Positions 1 through 8,267 of a stretch of 35,658 nt of DNA are shown here, in pieces. A model generated the notes under the pieces. That model was given only the letters and a program-made list of their open reading frames with translations, searched no databases and was not told the origin of the DNA. Made by a program: the position numbers and the translations under genes. The stretch covers positions 1 through 35,658 of the forward strand of contig JADLAB010000368.1 in assembly GCA_020848455.1 (NCBI GenBank), given 5' to 3'. Positions within the stretch are counted from its first letter, which is position 1, and each line of letters opens with the position of its first letter. The DNA is from Polyangiaceae bacterium (GTDB lineage: Bacteria; Myxococcota_A; Polyangia; Polyangiales; Polyangiaceae).

Positions 1-2862
1 CTCGGCTACCTGCAGGAGCGCGTGCAGAAGGGCGAGCTCGTCGACGCCGGGGGCGCGGCGCTCGCGGCGTCGCGGGTCGCGGCGCTCGCGCCCGTCGCGA
101 CGCTTCCGCCGCTCGCCCCGGAGCTCCGCGTCGCGCTCGGGCCGACACCGCTCCGCTGCGGGCCGGATCCGCAGCCGTTCTACAAGGGCCCGGCCGTCGA
201 TCTGCGCTTCGACCGCAACCTGTGCACGACGCTCCGCCCGCAGGAGCCCGTGCTCGTCCTCGGGCGCTGGCCGAACGGCATGTGGCTCGCCCGAACGAGC
301 TACGCGCTCGGGTGGCTCGCCGGCGACGCGGCGCTCTCGCCCGTCGTGCCGCCCGAGCTCGCCGCGCCATTCGCCCGGGGCACACGCCTGCGCCTGCGCG
401 GGGAGCACACGGTCGCGGGGCCGGCGCTCGGTCTAGCGCCGGCGGCCGGCACGAGCCCGGCGCTCGAGGCGACCCTGCCCGACCGCACGCTCGTGCCGCT
501 CGGCGCAGGGGAGGCGCTCGGCCCGCTCTTCGCCACGCTGCAGGGCTTCGCGGCGGGCGCCGCGCTGCCCGCCGACGCCGCGGTGAGCACCGTGCGACCG
601 CTCACCCGGCGGGCGCTCTACACCGAGGCCTTCGGCTACCTCGACACGCCCTACGGCTGGGGCGGTGCCGCCGGCGGGCACGACTGCTCGAGCTTCCTGC
701 GCGAGGTGTTCGAGACCTTCGGCCTGCACCTGCCGCGCAACAGCGGGGCGCAGGCGCAATACGGCACGTACACGGTCGAGCTCGGCGGGGGCGCCAGCGT
801 CGAGGAGAAGCTCGCGCGGGCCGACGTCGCCGCACGCCACGGCATCGCGCTGCTGCATTTCCCTGGCCACATCATGCTCTACCTGGGGCGCAACGCCGCC
901 GGCGCACCGCGCGTGGTGCACGCCTTCGCCGAGTACCTCGAGGCGTGCCCGGGCGGCGGCGACACGCTGAAGCAGGTCGACCGCGTGCAGGTGAGCGACC
1001 TCACGCTCGGTGCGGGCACGGCGCGTGGATCGCTCGGCGAGCGCATCACCCACCTCACGGCGTTCGCGGCGGCCACACCGGCGGAGCTCGCGCCGAGCGC
1101 CCGTCGCCGCCCGCCCGCTCCTTTGGACGTCCCGGTCGAGCAGGACTGCGAGGAGCGCGAAGGGGTCTCGGTGTTCGTCTCGCCCGCGCAGCCGAGCGCG
1201 GGCGAGCCGGTCCGCATCGTGGTGACCTCCAGCGACGACCTCGGCTCGGTCGAGATCGCCCTGCGGGCGCCCGACGGGCGGCGCGTCGCGCCCGAGGTGC
1301 ACCGACAGCTCGGGCCGCCGTGGAGCTACTGGGTCGAGGCCGAGGCACCGGCGAAGGGCGCCTGGATCGCCGCCATCGGGGAGGGCACCGCGGTCGCGGG
1401 CTGCAAGCGCTTCAAGGTCGCCGCGAGCGGCGCCAAGCGGCGCGCGGGCGACGGCGCCGTGTGGCGACCGCGCGCGCGCTGGAGCGGCGCGACCGAGGAG
1501 CTCTACGCGGCCTTCGTGCAGCAGCTGTTCGACTACGGCGCCGACGACGCGCGCACCTGGCCCAACCTGCAGGCGCTGCTCGGCGCGCGCGACAAGAACC
1601 TGCTCCACGACCACCTCGGCCAGCGCGAGGACGAGCGGCTGGTGCTCGAGCCCGACTGCGCGGACCTGCCCTTCTTCCTGCGCGCCTACTTCGCCTGGAA
1701 GCTGCGCCTGCCGTTCGGCTTCCACCGCTGCAACCGCGGCGCCGACGGCCGCGCACCGCGCTGCGACGACGAGCTCGTGTCGAGCCTCGAGGAGCGCGAC
1801 GAGCGCGACGAGGTGGCGGCCTTCGCCGCCTTCCTGCGCCGCACCGTGGCCGACGGCGTCCACTCGGGCACGGGACGCACGCCGCCGGGTGCGGACGCGA
1901 GCGACCTCTACCCGGTGCCGCTCGCGCGCGAGTCCGTCCGTCCCGGCGCGGTGTTCGCCGATCCCTACGGTCACGTGCTCATGGTCGCCGGCTGGGTGCC
2001 GCAGGGCGCCGCGACGCCGGGCGTGCTCGTCGGCGCCGAGTCGCAGCCGGACGGCACCATCGGGCGGCGGCGCTTCTGGCAGGGCTCGTTCCTGTTCACC
2101 CCGGACACGGCGAGCGCCGGGGCCGGCTTCAAGGCCTTTCGACCGCTCGTCCACCGCGGCGAGCGGGTGCGGAGCGTCGACGACGACGCGATCGGCGCGC
2201 CGTTCGCGCCGTACAGCGAGGAGCAGTACGGCCTCTCCGCCGAGGCCTTCTACGACCGCGTGCAGGTGCTCGCCAACCCGCTGCCGGTGGCGCCCGAGCG
2301 CGCGCTCGGAGCCCTGGTGGACGCGCTCGCCGAGCAGGCGGAGCGGCGCGTCCTGTCCGTGCATGCGGTCGAGGCGCACTTCGCGAGCGGCGGGGGCGTC
2401 GTCGACATGCCGAAGGGCAGCGCCATCTTCGAGACGAAGGGCGCCTGGGAGGACTTCGCGACGCCGTCACGCGACATGCGGCTGCTCATCGCCGTCGACA
2501 CGCTCCTCGATTTCCCCGCCAGCATCGCCCGGGCGCCCGCGCGCTTCGGGATCGCGGCCGACGCGGCGGCGGCGGCCGCCGCGAGCATGCGTCGGGCCCT
2601 CGATGCGGCGCTCGCCGGGCGGCGCTTCGCCTACCAGCGCTCGGACGGGTCGCGCTTCGAGCTCGCGCTCGGCGACCTCGTCGCGCGCCAGAAGGCCCTC
2701 GAGGTCGGCTACGATCCGAACGACTGCGCGGAGCTGCGCTGGGGCGCGGCCGAGGGCTCGGCCGAGGCCGCGACCTGCCGCCGCCGCGCGCCCGCGGCGC
2801 AGAGGGCGCGGATGCAGGAGTACCGCGGGTGGTTCGCGGCGCGCCGCCGGCCGCCGCGCTGA
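1..2862 (+). CDS. NlpC/P60-type cell-wall hydrolase-like protein, 5' partial
   Basis: The reading frame is open from the first base, so the true start lies before the window; a GTG at 22 is probably internal. Counting the first codon in the window as residue 1, an SH3-like stretch (about 60-125) precedes an NlpC/P60 core: YGWGG, then HDCSSFL with candidate nucleophile Cys229, GHIMLYLG with His290, and VVHAF with His307. This family cleaves peptidoglycan stem peptides in the envelope. A linker follows, with a probable beta-sandwich (SPAQPSAGEPVRI). A second region looks like another papain-fold module: Cys553 (PDCADLPFFL) starts a helix and His658 lies in YGHVLMVAGW. The C-terminal 200 residues match nothing I recognise. 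Signal peptide status is unknown because the N-terminus is missing. The gene converges on the lipoprotein gene, with stops 33 bp apart. The NlpC/P60 call is firm; the second catalytic module is inference. Confidence 0.85.
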   Translation, partial: LGYLQERVQKGELVDAGGAALAASRVAALAPVATLPPLAPELRVALGPTPLRCGPDPQPFYKGPAVDLRFDRNLCTTLRPQEPVLVLGRWPNGMWLARTSYALGWLAGDAALSPVVPPELAAPFARGTRLRLRGEHTVAGPALGLAPAAGTSPALEATLPDRTLVPLGAGEALGPLFATLQGFAAGAALPADAAVSTVRPLTRRALYTEAFGYLDTPYGWGGAAGGHDCSSFLREVFETFGLHLPRNSGAQAQYGTYTVELGGGASVEEKLARADVAARHGIALLHFPGHIMLYLGRNAAGAPRVVHAFAEYLEACPGGGDTLKQVDRVQVSDLTLGAGTARGSLGERITHLTAFAAATPAELAPSARRRPPAPLDVPVEQDCEEREGVSVFVSPAQPSAGEPVRIVVTSSDDLGSVEIALRAPDGRRVAPEVHRQLGPPWSYWVEAEAPAKGAWIAAIGEGTAVAGCKRFKVAASGAKRRAGDGAVWRPRARWSGATEELYAAFVQQLFDYGADDARTWPNLQALLGARDKNLLHDHLGQREDERLVLEPDCADLPFFLRAYFAWKLRLPFGFHRCNRGADGRAPRCDDELVSSLEERDERDEVAAFAAFLRRTVADGVHSGTGRTPPGADASDLYPVPLARESVRPGAVFADPYGHVLMVAGWVPQGAATPGVLVGAESQPDGTIGRRRFWQGSFLFTPDTASAGAGFKAFRPLVHRGERVRSVDDDAIGAPFAPYSEEQYGLSAEAFYDRVQVLANPLPVAPERALGALVDALAEQAERRVLSVHAVEAHFASGGGVVDMPKGSAIFETKGAWEDFATPSRDMRLLIAVDTLLDFPASIARAPARFGIAADAAAAAAASMRRALDAALAGRRFAYQRSDGSRFELALGDLVARQKALEVGYDPNDCAELRWGAAEGSAEAATCRRRAPAAQRARMQEYRGWFAARRRPPR

Positions 2863-2895
2863 GCGGGCGGTCGGGGCGCGCGCCGGGTCGCCGAC

Positions 2896-3699
2896 TCAGC
2901 GCGGCGCCGGGTCGAGCTTGGCGAGCAGATCCGTCGTCTTGCCGAGCACGGAGGTGGCCTCGGTCTTCAGCACCGCGATGGCAGCGCGGAGCGCGGGCTT
3001 GTCGGGGTCGACGGGCGGAACGAAGGTCTCGATGATCTTGCCGAGCCGGGCGTCGGCGACGGCGAGCAGCTCGCTCGTCTTCTCGAGGCGCTTGCCGAGC
3101 TTCGAGTCCGGGGCCTCGGTGTCGGCCTCGTCGAGCTCGGGAGCGGGGCCTGCCGTGGTGCCGTCGCCGGGCTGTGCCCCGCCGAGGCGGGCCAGCAGGT
3201 CGTCGGCCTTGGCGACGGTGGCCTGCGCGCGCGTCCGGATCCCGTCGACGGTGGCGCGCAGGGCCGGCTTGTCGGGGTCCACCGGCGGCACGAAGCTATC
3301 GATGACGCCCTGCAAGCGCTTGCTGGCCTTGCGCCAGCTTCGGGCCACGTTGACGAGGCGCCGCGACGTCGCCTTGGCCGAGACGTCCTTGTCGTCGTCG
3401 TCCGTGGAGGCCGCGCCGTCGCGCTTCGCCGCCGGGGCGCTCTGGGTGTCGCCGAGCAGGGCTCCGCGGCCCTCCGCGCCCACCGCCGTCGGTGCGACGG
3501 CGCCCTTGCCGCTCGCGCTCGGGGCCGCGGTCGCGGCGGAGGCGCTGGGCGGAGGCTCGTCCTTCTTGCCGCACGCACCGAGCCCCGCGACGAGCCCTGC
3601 TACGCAGAGCCAGCCGAGTGCTCGTCGCGAGGGGGCCTGTGCCCTCGGGCCTCGCGAGCACGGAACGGACGCGGACGCACGCGGTTCATGTCGAGCCAT
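2896..3699 (-). CDS. Putative lipoprotein with duplicated FVPPVDPDKPALRA module
   Basis: This is a 267-residue protein with a basic N-terminus (PSRRALGW), a hydrophobic stretch and lipobox LGAC followed by GKKDEPPP, so it is probably a lipid-anchored envelope protein. I chose the ATG at 3699 because GGGAGGA precedes it at good spacing; longer in-frame starts would add an Arg-rich run before the signal peptide. A low-complexity Ala/Ser/Pro linker and an Asp-rich patch (STDDDDKD) follow. Two helical repeats then share FVPPVDPDKPALRA, each followed by a segment ending in DLLARLG or DLLAKLD. They clearly arose by internal duplication and may form a small helical bundle. No family is recognised and no function is assigned. 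The gene is divergent from the kinase at 3831. Confidence 0.8.
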   Translation of the reverse strand: MARHEPRASASVPCSRGPRAQAPSRRALGWLCVAGLVAGLGACGKKDEPPPSASAATAAPSASGKGAVAPTAVGAEGRGALLGDTQSAPAAKRDGAASTDDDDKDVSAKATSRRLVNVARSWRKASKRLQGVIDSFVPPVDPDKPALRATVDGIRTRAQATVAKADDLLARLGGAQPGDGTTAGPAPELDEADTEAPDSKLGKRLEKTSELLAVADARLGKIIETFVPPVDPDKPALRAAIAVLKTEATSVLGKTTDLLAKLDPAPR

Positions 3700-3718
3700 T
3701 GGAATCCTCCCGGCGTCC

Positions 3719-3724
3719 ATCCTA
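3719..3724 (-). promoter_or_regulatory. -10-like TAGGAT upstream of the lipoprotein gene
   Basis: TAGGAT read on the minus strand ends 19 nt before the ATG at 3699. A start point about 7 nt downstream would give a leader of about 12 nt that still contains the GGGAGGA ribosome binding site. No convincing -35 box is visible. Confidence 0.4.
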
Positions 3725-3817
3725 GTGCATGAGGCACGCCGGGCACAGCAACCCCGCCGCCCCCGGGCCGCGGCGCGTCGTGGCATTGCTCGCGGACGAC
3801 CGAACGTGGGACGCTGC

Positions 3818-3823
3818 TAAGGT
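3818..3823 (+). promoter_or_regulatory. -10-like TAAGGT, 7 nt before a GTG start
   Basis: TAAGGT is followed by exactly 7 nt and then the GTG at 3831. That is where a transcript would begin, so the kinase mRNA may be leaderless. No Shine-Dalgarno sequence lies before 3831. The same geometry is seen at 32831-32836 and 32991-32996. Confidence 0.45.
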
Positions 3824-3830
3824 GACGAGC

Positions 3831-6314
3831 GTGACCGTGTGCGCCGGGGACCGAGACGACGACGAAGCAGCGCCGGAGGGCGATGCCCCACGGACGCACA
3901 CGATCCTGGCCGCGGCCGGCGCGGTGTGCGCCACGCCCGAGAGCCTGCGCGGCACGCTCGCCATCGGCGAGAGCGTGTTCTCGGCGTCCGAGCTCCAGCT
4001 GCACCCGACGGCGGCCCGCTACCTGCCCGTGCGCGAGCTCGGCCAGGGCGGCATGGGGCGAGTCGAGGTCGTGTTCGACCGCGTGATGGGGCGTCCGATC
4101 GCGCGCAAGCGCCTGCTCGACCCGTCGAACGCCGCGCTCCTCCACATGGAGGCCCTGGTCGGCGCCCAGCTCGAGCACCCGTGCATCGTCCCCATCTACG
4201 ACGTGGCGTGCGACGCGGACGGCGCGCCGAGCTACACGATGCGGGTCGTCAACGGCCGCACCCTGCGCGACGTGCTCGACGAGGAGCCGGAGCCCGGCGC
4301 GCCACGGCTGAGTCGGCTGCTCGCGATCCTGCGGCAGGTGTGCCTCGCCGTCGACTACGCGCACAGCCGCGGGGTCGTGCACCGGGATCTCAAGCCCGAG
4401 AACGTGGTCGTGGGCGAGTTCGGCGAGGTGTACGTGCTCGACTGGGGCGTCGCGACGCTCACCGACTCGAGCAACGTGCGGCTCCCCATGGAGTCCCTGC
4501 CGGAGCTCGCCATCGCCGGCAGCCCCGGCTACATGGCGCCGGAGCAGGCGACGGGCGGGCCGGTGGACGCACGCGCCGACGTGTACGCGCTCGGGGTCAT
4601 CCTGCACGAGGTGCTCACCGGGCAGCCGCTCTTCGAGCGCGAGTGCGACCTCTCGGGCGTGCTCGAGCGCATCGTCGCGGGGAGCGTCCCACCGCCGAGC
4701 GAGGCTGCCCCGACGTCGGTGCCTGGCGCCTTCGACGACCTCGTGAGGGCGTGCCTCAAGGTCGAGGTCGAGCGGCGTCCGGCGAGCGCGCGCGTCATCG
4801 CGGATGCCATCGACGCCTTCCTCGACAGCGAGCGCGCTCGCCTCGAGGCCGAGACCGAGGCCGCGGCGCGCGTGGCGGAGGGCGAGCGCGCGCTCGACGC
4901 GGCCGACACCCTCGAGCGCGACGCCACGCTTCAGCAGGAGCGCGCGGAGCTCTGCCTGGCACAGCTGCGCGACTGGGACGCGCTCGAGGACAAGGAGCGG
5001 GCCTGGGCGCTCGCGGAGGCGGCGAGTCGGGCCCGCACCGAGGCGCGGCTCGCCCTCGGTGCGGCGCAGGCGGCGTTCACGGCCGCGCTCGCCAAGGCGC
5101 CGGAGCATCCCGGTGCCCGGCGCGGGCTCGCCGCGCTCCACTACCGGGAGCTGCTCGGGGCCGAGGCGCAGGGCGATCGCGATCGGGTGGCCCAGCACCT
5201 GCTCCTCGCGCGCCGCTACGACGACGGCGCGCTCGAGCTCGAGCTGCGCGACGAGGGTACGCTGAGCGTGCGGACGAGCACGCCCGTCGCTTCGCTCGCC
5301 CTCGCCGCCTACGACTCGAGCGGTCTGTTGCTCCGGCTCGGCCCGCGGCGGCCCCTCGCGGCCGGGCGGTCCGCGCCGCTGCGCGCGGGCTCCTACGTCG
5401 TCTTCGCGACGCAGGGCGAGCGCGAGCTCCGCTACCCGCTCGTCGTCGAGCGCGCGCGGCGGTACGAGCTCGCGCTCCGCGTTCCGTCGGCGCGCGAGCT
5501 GCCCGAGGACATGGTGCTCGTGCCGGGGGGCCCCTTCCTCGGCCTGCGCGCCGGGGGCACGCGCCTCGAGCGCCTCGAGCTGCCGGACTTCGCCATCGGC
5601 CGGCTGCCGGTGACGCTGCGCGCGTACGTCGCGTTCCTCGACGACCTGCCCGAGCCCGAGCGGCTCCGGCGCACCCCGGGGCAGCCGGGCTGGACCCCTC
5701 ACGTGGCGAAGTGCGACGGCGTCTGGCGCCTGTCGGACAGCTGCGTCGAGGGCGACGCCGCGCGGCGCCGCGTGCCGCCGGGGCGCGAGCTCGATCTACC
5801 GGTGCTCGAGATATCCTGGTTCGACGCATGCGCCTACGCGGCCTGGTACGCCGCCCGGACCGGCCTGCCGTACCGCCTGCCGACCGACCTCGAGTGGGAG
5901 AAGGCGATGCGCGGCGCCGACGGGCGGCCGTTTCCCATGGGTCACCACATCGACCCCGTGCTCGCCAAGCTGCGGACGTCGCGGCCCGAGCCATGCCAGC
6001 CCGAGCCCGTCGGCGCCTTCCCGCTCGACGAGTCACCCTACGGCGTGCACGACCTCGCCGGGGGCATGAGCGACTGGACGACCACGCCGAGCGACGGCAG
6101 GCCGCTCCCGCGCCTCGACGAGGAGGGGCAACCGAGCGCTGCCGGCCGCCAGGCGCTCTACCGTGGCGGCAACTGGGGCACCGTGCGACCGCTCACCCCG
6201 ATGCGCTATCCGCTCGCGATCGACCGGCGCTATGCGGGCACGGGCTTCCGCCTGGCGCTCGACCTGCCCGCGGCGGGCTCGAGCGCGCTCACCGTCGAGT
6301 CGATGCGGCGCTGA
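3831..6314 (+). CDS. Ser/Thr protein kinase with C-terminal FGE-like domain
   Basis: This 827-residue Hanks-type kinase has a glycine loop GQGGMG, ATP lysine K93 (IARKRLL), catalytic loop H184-R-D186 (HRDLKPEN) and D204 in DWG, a common variant of DFG. The activation segment ends in GYMAPEQ. An Ala/Glu-rich helical or coiled-coil region (about 330-460) follows, then a PEGA-like beta segment. An FGE/sulfatase-modifying-factor fold starts at DMVLVPGGPF and continues through ISWFDACAYAAWY, LPTDLEWEKAMRG, GVHDLAGGMSDW and LYRGGNWG to GFRLAL. The usual catalytic cysteine after the RGG motif is absent, so this domain probably binds rather than oxidises. No membrane span is visible, so it is probably cytosolic. 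The frame extends upstream to 3729; GTG 3831 is preferred because of the -10-like hexamer, and GTG 3822 is an alternative. It converges on the acyl-CoA synthetase gene. Confidence 0.9.
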   Translation: MTVCAGDRDDDEAAPEGDAPRTHTILAAAGAVCATPESLRGTLAIGESVFSASELQLHPTAARYLPVRELGQGGMGRVEVVFDRVMGRPIARKRLLDPSNAALLHMEALVGAQLEHPCIVPIYDVACDADGAPSYTMRVVNGRTLRDVLDEEPEPGAPRLSRLLAILRQVCLAVDYAHSRGVVHRDLKPENVVVGEFGEVYVLDWGVATLTDSSNVRLPMESLPELAIAGSPGYMAPEQATGGPVDARADVYALGVILHEVLTGQPLFERECDLSGVLERIVAGSVPPPSEAAPTSVPGAFDDLVRACLKVEVERRPASARVIADAIDAFLDSERARLEAETEAAARVAEGERALDAADTLERDATLQQERAELCLAQLRDWDALEDKERAWALAEAASRARTEARLALGAAQAAFTAALAKAPEHPGARRGLAALHYRELLGAEAQGDRDRVAQHLLLARRYDDGALELELRDEGTLSVRTSTPVASLALAAYDSSGLLLRLGPRRPLAAGRSAPLRAGSYVVFATQGERELRYPLVVERARRYELALRVPSARELPEDMVLVPGGPFLGLRAGGTRLERLELPDFAIGRLPVTLRAYVAFLDDLPEPERLRRTPGQPGWTPHVAKCDGVWRLSDSCVEGDAARRRVPPGRELDLPVLEISWFDACAYAAWYAARTGLPYRLPTDLEWEKAMRGADGRPFPMGHHIDPVLAKLRTSRPEPCQPEPVGAFPLDESPYGVHDLAGGMSDWTTTPSDGRPLPRLDEEGQPSAAGRQALYRGGNWGTVRPLTPMRYPLAIDRRYAGTGFRLALDLPAAGSSALTVESMRR

Positions 6315-6343
6315 GGGTGCGCCGGGGCGCAGCGCCGGACGCG

Positions 6344-8170
6344 TCAGTCGCCGCCGCCTCCGCCCTCGTACATCTTCTCGATGTCGCCGGCGAAGTGCTC
6401 GTTCACGACCTTGCGCTTGACCTTGAGCGTCGGCGTGAGCTCACCGTGCTCGATCGACAGGGGCCGGCCGAGGATCGTGAACTTCTTGACCTGCTCCACG
6501 CGCGCCAGATCCTTGTTCACGCGGTCCACCCAGCGCTGCAGCTCGGCGCGCAGGGCGTCGCTCTCGTAGACCTCGTCCTTGTCGACACCGTTCGCCTCGG
6601 CGAAGGCCGCGACCGCCTCGGGGTCGAGCGACAGCAGCGCCGCGAGGAACTTCCGCCGGTCGCCGATGACGACCGCCTCGGCGACGAGGGCGTGGTCCTT
6701 GAGCGAGGCCTCGATGTTCTTCGGGGCGATGTTCTTGCCACCGGCGGTGATGATGAGGTCCTTCTTGCGGCCCGTGATCCACAAGAAGCCGTCGTCGTCG
6801 AACTTGCCGAGGTCGCCCGAAAGGAGCCACCCGTCGACCAGCGTGTCGGCCGTCGCCTGCGGCTCCCGGTAGTAGCCCATGAACACGTTCGGGCCGCGCA
6901 CCTCGATCTCGCCGTCCTCGGCGATGCGCACCTCGACGCCGGGCAGGGCGGGCCCGACGGAGCCGAACTTCGTGCGCCCCGGCACGTTGAAGCTCGTGGG
7001 GCCCGTGTCCTCGCTCTGGCCGTAGACCTCGCGGATCACGACGTCGAGACCGGCGAAGAACTTGAGCACGTCGGCCGAGATGGGCGCCGCGCCGCTCACG
7101 CAGATGCGCGCCCTGCCGAGGCCGAGCGCCGGCTTGACCTTGGAGAAGACGAGCTTGTGGGCGAGCTTGTACTGGAGCGCGAGCAGGCCCGTCGGCTCCG
7201 CGCCGCGGTTGCGCAGGTCGTTCACCTTCGTGCCGACGCTCTGCGCGAAGCTCGCCACCTTGGCCTTCAAGCCGGTCGCCTGCCTCATCTTCGCGGTCAC
7301 GCCGGCGTGGAACTTCTCCCAGATGCGCGGCACGCCGAACACGATGGAGGGCTGTACCTCCTTGAAGTTCTCGGCCACCCGGTCGATCGCCTCGGCGAAG
7401 TACACCTGCGAGCCGCTCGTGATGGGGCCGTGGAGCGAGAACATCTGCTCGGCGATGTGCGACAGCGGCAGGTACGAGACCGACGTGTCGTCGGCGCAGG
7501 CGCCGGTGATGTCGACCGCGAGCCGCGCCGTCCACGCCAGGTTCTCGTGCGACAGCATCACGCCCTTGGGCGGGCCCGTCGTGCCCGAGGTGTAGATGAG
7601 CGTGCCGAGGGCCGCGGGGTCGAGCGCCGCCGCGTGCTCCTCGAGCACGGCGTCCTCGACCTCGGCGGCGCGCGCCAGGAACTGCTCCCAGCCGAGCACC
7701 ATCGGGTCGTCGACCGGCTCGGCGCCGCGCATCAGGACCGCGTGCTCGAGCTTCGGCAGGCTCGACCGCTCCTTGTCGATCTTCTCCCACTGCGCGCGGT
7801 TCTCGCACAGCACGACCTTGCTCTCGGTGTGCCCGACGATGTACGCGACCTCGGTCGGGGAGGAGGTCGTGTAGATGCCGGCCGGTGCCGCACCGACCGC
7901 CATCGCGCCGAGGTTGAAGATCGTCCACTCGGGCCGGTTGAAGCCGAGAATGCACACGCAGCTCTCGCCGGCGGCACCGTGCCCGTTGCCCTCACCGTGC
8001 TTGCGCCCCACGCCGAGCGCGAGGAGAGCCCGACCGGCCGTGCGCACTTCCGCGGCGTACCTCGCCCAGGTGGTGGGCCTCCACACGCCGCCCTGCTTCG
8101 CGAAGTAGGCGTTGGCGTTGGGTCGGTCTTGGGCCTGCTGCATCAGGCGCGCGATGATCGTGTCGGCCAT
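6344..8170 (-). CDS. Long-chain acyl-CoA synthetase (AMP-binding)
   Basis: This 608-residue ANL-superfamily enzyme should activate a fatty acid with ATP and load it onto CoA. The AMP-binding P-loop is YTSGTTGPPKG (193-203). Further core motifs are YLPLSHIAEQ, GAAPI, YGQSEDTGP, the hinge region LLSGDLGKFD, and GRKKDLIITAGGKNIAP containing the candidate adenylation lysine K479. Length and motif order fit the FadD15-like long-chain class. The ATG at 8170 (MADTIIARL) fits the family N-terminus; an in-frame extension to 8248 is Arg/Ser-rich and unlikely to be translated. The gene is last in a minus-strand run, 97 bp after the FAD-linked oxidase gene, so it may have its own promoter or be co-transcribed. 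The catalytic class is well supported; the acyl substrate cannot be read from the sequence. Confidence 0.93.
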   Translation of the reverse strand: MADTIIARLMQQAQDRPNANAYFAKQGGVWRPTTWARYAAEVRTAGRALLALGVGRKHGEGNGHGAAGESCVCILGFNRPEWTIFNLGAMAVGAAPAGIYTTSSPTEVAYIVGHTESKVVLCENRAQWEKIDKERSSLPKLEHAVLMRGAEPVDDPMVLGWEQFLARAAEVEDAVLEEHAAALDPAALGTLIYTSGTTGPPKGVMLSHENLAWTARLAVDITGACADDTSVSYLPLSHIAEQMFSLHGPITSGSQVYFAEAIDRVAENFKEVQPSIVFGVPRIWEKFHAGVTAKMRQATGLKAKVASFAQSVGTKVNDLRNRGAEPTGLLALQYKLAHKLVFSKVKPALGLGRARICVSGAAPISADVLKFFAGLDVVIREVYGQSEDTGPTSFNVPGRTKFGSVGPALPGVEVRIAEDGEIEVRGPNVFMGYYREPQATADTLVDGWLLSGDLGKFDDDGFLWITGRKKDLIITAGGKNIAPKNIEASLKDHALVAEAVVIGDRRKFLAALLSLDPEAVAAFAEANGVDKDEVYESDALRAELQRWVDRVNKDLARVEQVKKFTILGRPLSIEHGELTPTLKVKRKVVNEHFAGDIEKMYEGGGGGD

Positions 8171-8267
8171 GGTTCGTACCCCCGGGGTGGGCTCGGCGCT
8201 CGGGGACGCGAGCGAACGCTCATGCCTACCACGGGCCCGCCGACGCACGGCGCGCCTTTTTCTGCTC

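Noticed and set aside
8249-8261. GGCGCGCC followed by TTTTT, terminator-like on the plus strand
   Set aside because: There is no plus-strand gene upstream, and the flanking genes are read on the minus strand, where the T-run is on the wrong side.
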